Of a stretch of 64,000 nucleotides of DNA, positions 1 to 10,367 are shown piece by piece. Below the pieces are notes generated by a model that had not been told where the DNA came from, did no database searches, and saw nothing but the letters and a program-made list of their open reading frames with translations. Location: contig JAHCVI010000003.1 of assembly GCA_019096155.1 (NCBI GenBank), positions 2,790,001 to 2,854,000 on the forward strand, read 5' to 3'. Position 1 is the stretch's first letter; every line of letters begins with the position of its first letter. The position numbers and the translations under genes were made by a program. This DNA comes from Staphylotrichum longicolle. Lineage: Eukaryota; Ascomycota; Sordariomycetes; Sordariales; Chaetomiaceae.

Positions 1-913
1 GTTCTGAATCCCCCGCCCCAACTCCTCAATCAACCCGGCAATCTTCACCGACACCTCTGTCGACCTCGGAATGTCATGCCCGCCCCTATGGTCATACAGC
101 CTCCTATCGTCGCAAAAGTGCGCAAGCTGCAAACTCGCCGGCCACCTCGGGTCCTTGGCCCCAAAAATATGCGCCGTCGGGATCCCGATCCGCAAGTCCG
201 GCGGCATCGCCGTAAAGTCCAGCCCAAACACATCGCTCTTGTCGGGCATCCTGTCCGGATTGTGCAGCAGCCCCTCCAGGTTGTCCCACAGCCCCACGCC
301 CGGCCGGATCCGATCCAGATGCGCCGCCAGGTCAACCAGCGCCCCGGCCTTCTGGCTCATGAGCTTGCTCGTCAGATCGTTGATGGCCTTTGCGCGGTCC
401 GGGATGGTCACGCCGAGGTCCTCGAGGGCGCGGAAGGGCATGCCGCCGCAGATGAAGACGGCGGCCTTGAAGGGGAGGGGCTGGTCGGGCGTCTCGCGCG
501 CGTGGTAGAGGAGGTAGCTGCCGATGAGGGAACAGCCCTGCGAGAAGCCCATGAGGATGTCGAAGGGGCCGTGCGAGGAGATGTACTCCTCGAGGAACTG
601 GTGGGCGCCGCGGATGCCGTTAACCGTCTGGTGCGTCCACCAAGCATAGTGGCCTGACTCGAAGAGGATGTCGGTGCCGGGGGCCGGGGCGCAGTGAAAG
701 GGAGCGTCGATGAATTGGAAGGTGTAATGAAGGGGGAGTTTGCTGCGGAGGGCAACTGTTTGAAAAGGGGTGAGAGGTTAGTTATTGGTGGAAGATAGAG
801 TGAATAATGGTTTCAAAGCCAGGATACGGACCTGTCTGCGTTTTGAAGATGTGGGCGCTGGTACCCATGCCGTGAAGGCCCAGGATGCGAATCTCCTTGG
901 GCCGATCCGCCAT
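1..913 (-). CDS. FSH-family serine hydrolase (3' end outside window)
   Basis: Two exons, 832-913 and 1-755, joined across a 76-nt GT-AG intron; the reading frame is still open at base 1, so the C-terminus is missing. The start ATG at 911-913 opens directly into the first beta strand (EIRILGLHGMGTSA), typical of FSH1/DUF341 proteins. The nucleophile elbow GFSQG puts the catalytic Ser near residue 99; a later GAKDPRW supplies the likely Asp and GGHDIPR the likely His. Family members are small alpha/beta-hydrolases related to yeast FSH1-3 and to LovG-type thioesterases; some release polyketides, but no biosynthetic genes lie beside this one, so the substrate is unknown. Family assignment is firm, function is not. 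Confidence 0.85.
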
Positions 914-1515
914 TGTTGCAGTGTTGCTAGGATGGCCTGATGATGTAGGTTTGATGCCGGGCTTGCGGTTTCCAGGCCTGTCTGCCGCTTTGAGCCCTTA
1001 TCTTGCTGTTTTCTTAGGCGCAGAGGGAGAAACAAGAACGATTTGGTTGATTTGGTTTGGGTCGTTTCCGGGCAGTTTCGCAGTGGCAGGAACCTTGACG
1101 GTCACTAGTGGGTGATGAGGCAGGAGCTCTCAGGGAAACTCAATAACGGCTTGGATTTGGCAGGTGCGTGTTGACGGAAAGTTGGGATGATTGTTTCTTT
1201 GCGCCTTGACAGACAGCTAAGCTTCTCGCGTGAGATGACTCGGGGTCCGTTTGGAGAGATCCGGACTCGGAAGGGCGCTGCGCCTCTCTTCGGCATCGGA
1301 CTCCGACGGCTCCGGAACCAGCCAAAGCGAGTCGGCACCAACTTGTTTCCCAGACTCTCATCATTACTCGACTATTTTTAGATGTTGAACAAGAAGCATC
1401 AAGCAGATCACGGGGATATCCGCCACACCTGCACCCCAGAAGTTATGTGGCGCACTCAGCTTCATTCGGCGATATCTAACCAAAATCTGATGCGTCAAGA
1501 CACCTTTTCTCACCC
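914..1515. other. Intergenic, no gene seen
   Basis: About 600 bp between the FSH hydrolase start and the 3' end of the ankyrin-repeat remnant. The hydrolase promoter must lie in the left part. Short ORFs here have no recognisable domains. Confidence 0.5.
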
Positions 1516-3034
1516 TCATCTCCCGTACCCGGCACCAGCAGAGACGTCCACTCCGCCGGCCTCCCGAGGAGCAGGAGCAGGAGCAGGCGAGGTCCACCAT
1601 CCCCTCCCGAAACCGCGGCCTCGGCCTCGGCCAAACTCCGGTCGAGGCCTCGCCAGTTCCTCCAAGTTCTTCTCCCGCCCCCGGCGCAGCTCCTGGCTCA
1701 TAGCCTCCTCAATCTCGGCTGCCGTACGCCCCTGGGCATCGCGCACGGTCGCGTCCGCCCCGGCGTCCAAGAGCAGCTCCTTGATGCGCGCGGCCCGGAG
1801 TGCGCTCCCGGTATGGGATATGCGTCTGGACTTGGGGTAGTCCTCTAGACACCGCCCGATAGCTGCCCAATGCAAGGGATGTCCGCCATGTTCATCCGTG
1901 GCGTCCGGGTCGGCGCCAAGGTGCAGAAGAGCTTGGATGGCAGCCGTGTTCCAGTTGTGCGCCGCCCTGTGCAGAGGTGTCGCCTTGTCCCCCCCGACAC
2001 CAAAAGGAAAATTCGCATCTCGGGGGTATGACCGTCGTCGGTGGATGTTGGATCCCTTGCCTACTAAACAGCGGATAATATCGGCGCTGCCCCAACTAGA
2101 AACATGGCCTAGCGGCGAGTCGGGAAAGGGATCGCGCTCGCCATGAATAGGACTCCAGCTAAGGTCTTGTCGATCCGATGCTGTCAGGTTAGCTCCAGCG
2201 TCGACGAGAAGGCGGATCGTCTCCTCCTGGTCGAGGCAGTGTAAGGGAGATGCATCCGCGTCTTGCCAGGTAAATCGGGTACCCCTAGCGGCACAGAGAA
2301 GGGGGTACGGCCCTCCCAATCCATCTTTTCCATGTCCGAAAGAGCTCCTCGGCTCAGGAGAAGTCTGGGAACTTGGTGCCGCCCATTCGCGGCCGCCGAG
2401 TGGAGCGGTGTTCCGGTGATATGCCTGCCGTCGTAGCCGCTCGTATAGTTCATAGGGACTCCCCTGTCAAGGAGAAAGGCCACAGCTCCCGCTGCACCTC
2501 GGCCCGCAGCAACCTGCAGTTACAGTAGAGGGCGGTCGTCGTCGTCTAGCTGTCTAGTTGTATATCGGCGCCGATGCGGACAAAGAGTCTTAGGGCCTCT
2601 GGGCTATCGTAATCTCGACAAATCTCAATAAGAAGATACGAAGTCCACTCATCTACATCGGGCCTCCTTTCTAATGCCGCCCCGCGTTCGACGAGCAGTT
2701 CAATGATCGCGAGGCCCGAGGGCGAAAGCGCGCGGGAATCGAGGCGCTTCTCTCGAAATCGTGGGACTAGACATGCAAAGACGACCGGTGTCACGAATTG
2801 GTACCTTGCCCGGTAAGTATAGCCCCAGGCCGAGTCACGGATCATTCCTCCTCGGCAATCGGCCGGGTGTCGCAGCGGCGTGTTGACAAGCTCCGGATGC
2901 GCGTCGAGGAGTTGACGGCACCGCTCGACGTCCTCGTCAAAGAGCGCATCGACAAGGGCGGCCAGCGGCGTGCCCCTCTCGGCAGGCTCGCTGACCAAGG
3001 TGCGATCCCGGGGGTCTTCCATGTCTGGGTCCAT
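1516..3034 (-). pseudogene. Ankyrin-repeat protein, decayed
   Basis: Three open segments on the minus strand encode successive ankyrin repeats: 2549-3034 (from MDPDMEDPRD), about 2306-2519, and 1516-2300. Repeat signatures include TPLHSAAANGR, TPLHRAAHNWNTAAIQALL and HPLHWAAIGR; the C-terminal tail is Gly/Arg-rich (GRGRGRGFGRG). The segments do not join by plausible introns. Between the first two there is a near-tandem 8-bp duplication (2546-2560 region) creating a TAG, then an in-frame TAA at 2520-2522. Between the second and third the frame slips by one base at the run of five G (plus strand) at 2301-2305, exactly inside a GRTP-LLCAA motif. Ankyrin proteins of this kind are common, fast-turning genes in Sordariomycetes with no defined role. 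I read this as a pseudogene; part of the damage could be sequencing error. Confidence 0.65.
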
Positions 3035-3666
3035 GGCGCGAGCCGTCGTCAAGCGCGGCGGAGAGGCGCGAGGCGAAGAGACGCACCAGCGGGGAAGAGA
3101 CGATTCAATAATGACGCTGGGGTGGGCGCTACACAGCAAACTGTGCAGGTAACCAGTACAGGCGATTAGCTGGTGGTCCCGTCTCAAGCAAGGCTCTGCA
3201 CAACTCAACCAACTCGAATATCACAGCATATTTGAACCAAGTTGGCTCGCTTTTGCCAAGAGTTCGAGCCAGCTGGCTTGGCCATATATATTTCTAACCC
3301 TAGAAACCCCCTTTATTTTCCTTGGCTTTGTGCCATCAAGGCAAGGCTCCAAGTACCTACCTGGTAACTTCAACTCAGGCTTCAAAGGAGAGAAACCCTG
3401 CATCACAATCAAAACAGCCGATTTCGCACCACCAAAGGGTCATAGAATCAGAACTGACCGTCAGATTGAGTAAGGTAAGGTAGGGTATCAAACGTTGGTT
3501 TCAGGTGGTTGTCACATTTCCATTATGTTTATGATTGCCTCTTGTCTAATGTAGGTAATTTGGTGCCCTGCCGGTGTGGGTTTGTCTTTGAACCTCCTGC
3601 AGCTGAGTTCGCGGGCACCGGGGGCACAAACCCAGAAGACATCAACTATGATCCTCTCAGGCCGGG
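3035..3666. other. Intergenic, no gene seen
   Basis: About 630 bp between the ankyrin remnant start and the 3' end of a surface-protein gene. Moderately AT-richer than the flanks; no supported ORF, RNA or repeat. Confidence 0.45.
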
Positions 3667-4571
3667 TCACGATAATTCAAGATTCCTATCGTTTTGCTCG
3701 CGAGCGGCTTTAGCAGCAATCCGACTCCGTCGCTCGTGCTTGCCCTTCTGACGGGCATAACAACAACATCCCAAGAAGCCAGACACTAGCACAATAACGA
3801 TGATGGGCACCCCTATCTTGATAAATGAGGCAAGAGCAGGCGAGATGTTGCTGTCGTTGACCGAGGTGTTGCAGGCGCTCGACGTGACTGGCGAGCCGGG
3901 AACCCACTTGTCGATGCCATAGGGGCAGGTGATAGCAGGCGGCTGGGGTGTCAACATCACGGTATCTGACGCATTTCACGAAATGCGGTAGGCGTTGTGC
4001 ACCTGGACGTCGGTGGGGTCAGGGAAGGTATCCCTCGCCGCTGTGGCTCTGGGGGTGACCCGTTTGAAGCAAGCAGGGGTTTGTATGCCGTCGATAGTCG
4101 CCCATGCTGGACCGGCTAGTGAATAACCGCTATATCAGACGAGCAAGCAAGGTGCGTTAGCGGAGTGGACTAAGGGGTGCGTTTGAACCCTGCAGGTCAC
4201 TGGGAGGTAGGAGGTCGGCGGCTGTACCTTGCGCAACAGTACGCCGTGCTCACGGGTCCATCCGGTCTCACATTAACGTTGTACGCCGTCCAGCCGCTGG
4301 GGCAGACAGCTGGGCTGAAGGCGAAGCGGCTTTCGGGGACGACGTCGGCCCATCCTGGAGGCTGACATGCCGTGAAGCGAGGATCTGCTTGGTTGGAGAC
4401 TGTGACTGTAACCCACCCAACAGTCTGCTCGGTGATGGTCGACTGGCTCTTGATGTAAGTGTTGCCGACAATTGCCATCAAACTCGATGTCGAAAATATG
4501 TTTGTGCATGTGTCGGGTTGGACGAATGGCGTAGGTAACGCGAGGATCGACGAGCTCGCGGTGGAAGGCAT
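3667..4571 (-). CDS. Cys-containing surface-type protein with C-terminal TM, interrupted by an in-frame TGA
   Basis: Exons 4228-4571 and 3667-4129, intron 4130-4227 (GTACAG...ATATAG). The ATG at 4569-4571 has a good context (CACCATG) and an in-frame stop lies just upstream. The first exon carries the motif CPSGWTAYNVN followed by TAYCC, and the second exon opens SGYSLAGPAW, a pattern shared by many uncharacterised filamentous-fungal surface proteins. A single hydrophobic helix (about residues 216-238, IKIGVPIIVIVLVSGFLGCC) and a basic tail end the protein. At 3976-3978 a TGA interrupts the frame after AYRIS, where the family usually has Trp; without it the product would be 268 codons, with it 165 residues and no anchor. 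No signal peptide is evident. Function unknown. Confidence 0.6.
3970..3987. repeat. Perfect short inverted repeat around a premature stop
   Basis: Arms CGCATTTC and GAAATGCG separated by AC. The minus-strand TGA at 3976-3978 that interrupts the surface-protein frame lies at its centre. Confidence 0.8.
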
Positions 4572-5545
4572 GGTGATTTTTCAGGCCCGCGCGTGATCGA
4601 ATGTCGTTGCCAAACCCAGGCGAAGAAGACCAGGCCTAGGACAAGGCTAAATATTATGGCCGAGACGAGGCCGATGTTGGGGCGGGATGAGGGTGATGGG
4701 GGAAGAGCAGGGTACCTATCAAGGGGATTCACGCGAGCTTGTCGACACACAAAGTTACGCTAGGTAAATCCGAACATCGCGCCCCGACCGCCGGCCCAAC
4801 CGCCGGACGGATGTCGCGTAAGGGTAAAGGGGCAAACGTGCAAACGCGCCTTGTAACGTGATGGGCCAACCGCCTTGCCCGAAATGGGTTTCTCCACTAC
4901 ACAAATGCCCAGCAGCGAGCGGTCTGTCCCTTCCGGGGAAGGGAGCCGCCAATTCCTACAGTACCTTACCCTGGCTCTGCCCTGTTGTTGCTCCACCACG
5001 GCGACTTTTCCATGCTCTTTTTTCTTTTCATTTTCTTTTCCTTTTTTTCCCGCCCGCAGTGCTCTTCATTCCTAACGCTGGCTAGTTGCTTGACGAAACC
5101 TCGGCAACCCGACATCTTTCTACATCCACTGCGACTGGATCGACGCCACGCCCTAACAAACAAATTCGGCAGTTCTGATGTGCAGATTACAAGAGAGTTG
5201 CTGAAAAGATTCGAGGGTTACGACGCCATGGCCATACTACACGACACGATCTTCCAGCCAACTCACGCTCGCTTACAGCAGAGAAGCCTATGGTTCAAGA
5301 ACGTGTAGTTATGTCATCGCAACGACTACAGATAGTTATCTATCACTGGTTAAAGCAAAACGAACACCCAGAAACAACATCTAGCTGCCTCTTTGCGCCT
5401 TCTAGTACATGACCACATCTAGTTATACTTTTTGACCTTTTTACCATGATTATGATTTCAGTACCTCCACCCTCTTTCACTTTCAGCTTCGAACCGAGTA
5501 ACCCTGCTTGTTTCTGCCATGTGCACACACAACCCCATCTCCACG
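4572..5545. other. Intergenic, no gene seen
   Basis: About 970 bp upstream of the surface-protein gene and downstream of the RS-rich gene. Contains pyrimidine-rich tracts near 5010-5050. A short hydrophobic ORF around 4650-4700 on the minus strand was considered but has no support. Confidence 0.4.
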
Positions 5546-6565
5546 CTACCTCCTCCCTCTGGCCCCTCTCCCCGTCCTCACCGCCCCCTTCATCCTCCCC
5601 TTGGCCCCGTTGACCTTCCCTTTGGCCCCCTTCCCATCCTGGCTCGGCGATACCAACCCGCCAATAACCATCTGCGCCGCCTGCCTCGCCACCGAATGCC
5701 GCAGCCCGCCCTTTCTCTTGGGGATGCGGCGCGCGACGAAGGTGTCGACGACGGCGGCGCCGATGGCCGCGGCCGCGATCTGCCCGCCCTTCTTCCCCAG
5801 CCAGGGCGACGGGTCGTTGCGCAGCCGGAGCGCGGCGATGGCGCCCGCTTCGAAGGCGTGGTGGGCCGCTTCTTGGGCGATGGTCAGGGCGGATTTGGGC
5901 TTGGAGCGGGTCGGCGACGGAGAGGCGGAGCGGGAATCGCCGGAGGTGTAATACGGGGAGATGGAACGGGAGCGAGAGCGGGAGCGGGAGCGGGAGTGGC
6001 GGTTGCGTCGGCGGGGATAGGACGCGTTTCGGTCTCGCGATCTGGAGCGGGATCGAGATCTGGCTCTGGATTTGCGAGGGGCTTCGGAGCGAGTGCGGTT
6101 GTGGGCTCGGCTGCTGGGGTGGTTGTGATTCCGCTGTCGCTCCCTATCAGGAACTCGGCTCGCCGAGGACCGGGGTGGATGATGTCGGTAGGGTGAAGGG
6201 GAGCGGGAAACGGCTGACGGACGGCGAGGTCGATGAGTGTAGTATCCTTCTGGTGATGAGGAGCGGGAAGAATATGCTGATGAGTTTGGTGAGGGGGGCC
6301 GACTGTGCCGTGAGTGAGGTGGTTCTCGCACTCGTCTTGGTATGGATTTTTCATTATCCTCGTCTCCAGACAGGTAAAACCTGTCACGCGGATCATAGTA
6401 GGTATCGTCGGAGTCGACACTCGGCGCTCGGGAACGAGACTTCCTCACTGGCCTCCTCTGACCCCTGGGACTCGCATACCGATCGTGACGGTCATCGTTC
6501 AGATAGCGAGAGGAGGTGATGCTAGGAGGAGTCGAGTGGCTCAATCGGCGGGTAAGTCTCGGCAT
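5546..6565 (-). CDS. RS/SR-dipeptide-rich protein with conserved C-terminal Ala/Gly segment
   Basis: Single open frame of 339 codons from the ATG at 6563-6565 (MPRLTRRLSH); the frame runs further upstream but only from a TTG. The central part (about residues 100-215) is dense in Arg-Ser dipeptides, e.g. KSRARSRSRSRSRDR, preceded by Pro/Ser/Arg-rich sequence. The last 110 residues are different: SALTIAQEAAHHAFEAGA, then a small-residue stretch GGQIAAAAIGAAVVDTF, then a basic tail. RS domains are found in splicing regulators, but there is no RRM here, so a splicing role is only a possibility. The C-terminal block resembles a conserved fungal domain of unknown function. Coding status is well supported by length and composition; function unknown. 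Confidence 0.7.
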   Translation of the reverse strand: MPRLTRRLSHSTPPSITSSRYLNDDRHDRYASPRGQRRPVRKSRSRAPSVDSDDTYYDPRDRFYLSGDEDNEKSIPRRVREPPHSRHSRPPSPNSSAYSSRSSSPEGYYTHRPRRPSAVSRSPSPYRHHPPRSSASRVPDRERQRNHNHPSSRAHNRTRSEAPRKSRARSRSRSRSRDRNASYPRRRNRHSRSRSRSRSRSISPYYTSGDSRSASPSPTRSKPKSALTIAQEAAHHAFEAGAIAALRLRNDPSPWLGKKGGQIAAAAIGAAVVDTFVARRIPKRKGGLRHSVARQAAQMVIGGLVSPSQDGKGAKGKVNGAKGRMKGAVRTGRGARGRR

Positions 6566-7294
6566 TCTGATAGTCGCGAGAGTTGGATTATGATGTGATG
6601 CGGTGTGTGACAGGGTAGGTGGGAGTGAGAGAGGGAGGAATGAGTTGAAACGCAAAAGGGCTTGCCCCCTAGATTAACAAAACACCAAACATTTCTGACA
6701 AGGACCCAAAGCGTGTGCTTGAGACAAGATATTGTCACCGCGACAAGATCTTTAACGAGATATATACTATCGCATTCGGTGAAATCCACCGAACCTTGGC
6801 TGCCAGCCATCGCGTCACATCCGCCGATCACCACCAACTCATTGGTCCGGCATTCGCGAAGGGGCAGCCACACACACCAACGGTCTAGACCGCCTGCCGA
6901 GGCTGATATCATCGTGCAGCGATAGAAGGGAGCTTAAACCCAACCACACCAATGACTTTCCGGCTGACATCACCTGTTTCGGGAAGGGAGTTCGGGGGAA
7001 ACCGTCAACACCAGACCCGAACCACGGCAGCAGCATTAACAGCCCGTGATAAGATGCAGCACCCAGATTTACACGAAGAGGAAACAGCTAAAAGGTTGCC
7101 TTGACGTCAATGGGCCTAACTAACATTACTCCGTACAAGCGCAAAGTATCCAAGATTAGCTGATTACCTCACCTGACGGCAAAGAAACCATTAACCAAAA
7201 CGAAAAAAGAAACGCTTCCAACACAAGCATCGCTCCCCCAATTAGATATTAACTCTTTTCAAACCTCCCATTATCCACCCCCAAACCCCCCTTC
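6566..7294. other. Intergenic, no gene seen
   Basis: About 730 bp, AT-richer than the coding sequence around it. Should hold the promoter of the RS-rich gene and the 3' end of the next surface-type gene. No repeats or RNA genes recognised. Confidence 0.45.
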
Positions 7295-9081
7295 CTACTT
7301 CCAGAAAACACTCTTGTCCGACCCGCTCCCTCCCGCCGGACCCTCATCCCACTGCAACCGGTACGCGGCCCTCGACCGGCCCATAATCGGGCCCCTCCTC
7401 CGCTCCGAAGATGACGACGATAACGGCTCCGGTGACTGGGGGAACTGCGGCAGCAACGGCTCCTCCAGGATCGCCGGCGTCGCCGTCGCCGCCGCATTTG
7501 CCGCCGCCGTACGCAGCGGGCCCGCCCAGGCAGCCCGCCGCACCTCATCCCGCAGGGCCATCTGCTCCCACAGCGGCGTGCGGAAGCTCTGCTGCGGGGA
7601 CGAGGGCACCATGGGCCGGGGGCGCGGGTAGTTGGGCCGCCGCCGCCCCTGGGGCCCGCGGTTGACGCCCGCGAGCAGGTCCGGCATGGAAGCCGACGCG
7701 GACGCGGAGACGGATGCGGAGCCCGAGGAGGGCAGGTCCGCCGCCCAGGCGGGCCCCCGGAACGCGCGCGGCTGGCCGCCGCCGTACAGGTGGACGTGGG
7801 TGGCGCCCAGGGAGGGGCGGTCGCTCGCCGCCACCACCGCGCCGGCGGCCACGGGGCGCGCGGTCGGGACCACCGAGGTGCCCACCTCGAAGGCGCTGTG
7901 CAGCTCCTCTTTGAGGCGCTGGATCTTGGCGTTGCGCCGGCGGCGGCGGCGCTCCAGCCGGAAGGCCCAGCCCAGCATGCCGGCGAAGATGGACCAGCCG
8001 ACGAGCACGCCCGCGATGCCGCCCGCGGAGAGGGGCCTGCCGTCGTCGAGCACGGCGTACTGCAGGGCGAATATGGTGCCCGTCACGGTCACGGTGGGCT
8101 TGGTCGCCCGCGGCTCGAGGACCTTGGTTGCTGGTGAGGTTGTGGTTGTCGATGCCGGGAGCGTGCTGTAGCACGGGGTCACGCCGCCCAGCGCGGTCGT
8201 GAAGGGGGTGAAAGCGCTGGGAGGATGGTTAGTGGTTATTGGAGCTCGGAGGGAGTTCTCTGAAACGTACCTGGGGCAACAGCTCCCGCGAATGGAGTAA
8301 TAGTCGACAGGACATTTGTTGACAATGGCATCCTTGGCGTTCTTCGGCTGGGGATAGGCCCCAGTGGAGGTTGCGGAGACGCCCTGGGTGGTTGTTGCGG
8401 GGGTGAAGGGGCAGCACTCAGGCCGGTCGCTCATGCACCCGATGAACGGGGCATAGGACACTGTCGGGCCATAGTCAATGAACGTGTATTGGGCAGTGGC
8501 ACATTCGTCCTTCAACAGCGTCCCGCTCCCCGTAAATTGAGGACCCGCAAACCGCGTGGCAGGGAGCGGATTGTCTGGCGCCTGCGGGTCCGAGGACTGG
8601 GAGCTCGCGGGCCCTGAGACTGGTGGTTGCGGGTCGGGAATTTGGGAGACCGGAGGCTCAGCGCCCGGAGGCTGGGAGACTGGGGGCTGAGCTCCTGGGG
8701 ACTCGGCGACCGGCGTCTGCGGGTCTGGAGTCTGGGAAGCCGGTGGTTGGCCACCAACGGGTTGACCGTCGGCGGGTTGGGAGCCCGGGAGTTGGGTGCT
8801 CGTGGGCTGCGAGGCAGGCGATTGGGCGCCGCCCGGCTGGGAACCTGGGATTTGAGAGCTCGTAGGCTGAGACACCGGCGGCTGGGAACCCGCGGGCTGG
8901 GGTTCTGGAAGTTGGGAGCTCGTAGACTGGGAATTAGAGGGCCGGGAGCTCGACGTCTGAGGACGAGAAGGGTCCGGGAAAACGCCAAAAACTCCCGATG
9001 TCCATGGATAAGGAAGGGGACTGGTAGCAAGAGTTTAGCATTTGCTGACGCCAACATTGCCTGGAAAACTCACCGAGCCAT
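7295..9081 (-). CDS. One-pass surface-type protein with long Pro/Ser/Gln repeat
   Basis: Best model: exons 9074-9081 (8 nt, ATGGCTCG), 8271-9020 and 7295-8216, giving 559 residues; the introns are 9021-9073 (GTGAGT, branch-like TGCTAAAC, CCAG) and 8217-8270 (54 nt, stopless). Removing the second intron joins CCP to SAFTPFTTALGG, matching the family pattern. The N-terminal part is a degenerate repeat of SQPPG/PxSQ units; then a Cys-rich block (FIGCMSDRPECCPF, CPVDYYSIRGSCCP), a single membrane helix near residues 315-340 (AGVLVGWSIFAGMLGW), an Arg-rich stop-transfer stretch and a Ser/Pro/Ala-rich cytoplasmic tail. Same broad class as the gene at 3667-4571. The 5' end is uncertain: no signal peptide is seen and upstream exons could exist. 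Function unknown; cell-surface location is inferred. Confidence 0.65.
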
Positions 9082-10367
9082 TGTGAAGGAATAGACACTG
9101 TTCGTAGCGACTTGAAGAGAATGTTAAGAGTACGGGGTCCGAAAGGTTTCCTCGCAGAGGGTGCTGATGGTGTTGTAGATATTCTGGAATCAATATTATG
9201 GGGAGAGCAAGATTAGAGCGAGGGAAGTAGGCCAGTGTTGCCAATGGACAAGGTGCAATGGCGGCAACCTTCGCCCTTCAGAGTCGGACATACGGGTCAA
9301 AGGAGCTTTGGTCATGCGGAGAGACCAAGGACTATGCACATACACTTGTCTCAGGAACCACTCACGCATATCCCCATACCGTCTGGTTTTAGTTGTCAAA
9401 GATGACAGATCGAGGATGTCTGGTACTGGGTGCCATGGCAAGCTCAAGTGAGAAGATGGCAGATGAACTCGTTTCAAAGATTGGGCGCCACTGTCCATGA
9501 ATGCCCCCCGATTTCAAATGCCTCTTGATGTTAAGTCCATGGCCAACATCACATCGGTGTATTTCTTTTTCCTCTCTGCAAAACGGGCAGTTGCAGTTGT
9601 TAGTTTCCCATGGAAGACTCTGATAATCGAAGATTGCGGCATAGCTCTGAAAATAGAACTTGCTAGTCAACTCTGTGCTTCGTACATACATAAGTGACAT
9701 GACCAACGCAGCTCCATCTTCTGCATGAGAGATTTTGGCAGTGACGTTACGACATGCCCTGCCGTACTCGATGATACTAGAGTTTGCTGTCTGTCTTGTG
9801 GGCGGGGTCAAGTTCATCCCGGCTGCAAGTCAAGAAAGTCAGTTGAAGTAAGCAAGCAATGGGCCAACTGCCTGCATGAGCCGACATTGCTCGTGATCTG
9901 GACTGCATTTCTTGCTCTCTCTGGCAGGGAGGTAAGCAGAGTTTTTGAGTGTTCAAGTTTGTTAGTCTTTCTCCCAATTCAACATCCCTTGAACAGCCGG
10001 TGCTCAAGCAGGAGGAAGGTGAGGTAAACTGAAGTTCCAATTGGGTTGCAGCTCCTGGGCAGCTGTTCTTGGCAGGGCTGAAGGCGGCAAGAGCTGAGAG
10101 TGGGGCGCATTGAGCTGCTGTGGTTCACTGAGCGGAATGGATTCACTGTGGGGGTTCACTGTGGTACTTAGCGGGGCTCCATCTGCATGCCAACTCCGTC
10201 ATCACGACAGCTCCCTGTGCACTGTGCAGCTTCCTGTCCCTTGCCTGCCGAATGCATGCACGACACAAGACGCGCTCTGCACCGAAACGCTGCGAAATGA
10301 AAGGCGACTGCCACCAGACAACGACCTGGGACCACTAAAGACCGCATGGCCAACGGGACTGGCCAAG
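9082..10367. other. Intergenic or undetected 5' exons
   Basis: About 1.3 kb between the surface-type gene and FIG4. A 142-codon minus-strand frame (9389-9817, with NCNCPFC) is open but lacks a recognisable domain; it could belong to an upstream exon of the surface-type gene or be chance. The FIG4 frame is open on the plus strand from about 10110, but see the start chosen for that gene. Confidence 0.35.

Noticed and set aside
4478..4750. Minus-strand ORF with a TM-like segment (IGLVSAIIFSLVLGLVFFAW) as N-terminal exon of the surface protein
   Set aside because: It overlaps the first exon in another frame, and an in-frame stop directly precedes the chosen ATG.
10110..10367. 86-codon N-terminal extension of FIG4
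   Set aside because: Begins at a non-ATG codon and lacks conservation; ATG 10368 precedes typical low-complexity N-terminal sequence. The ATG near 10138 cannot be fully excluded.
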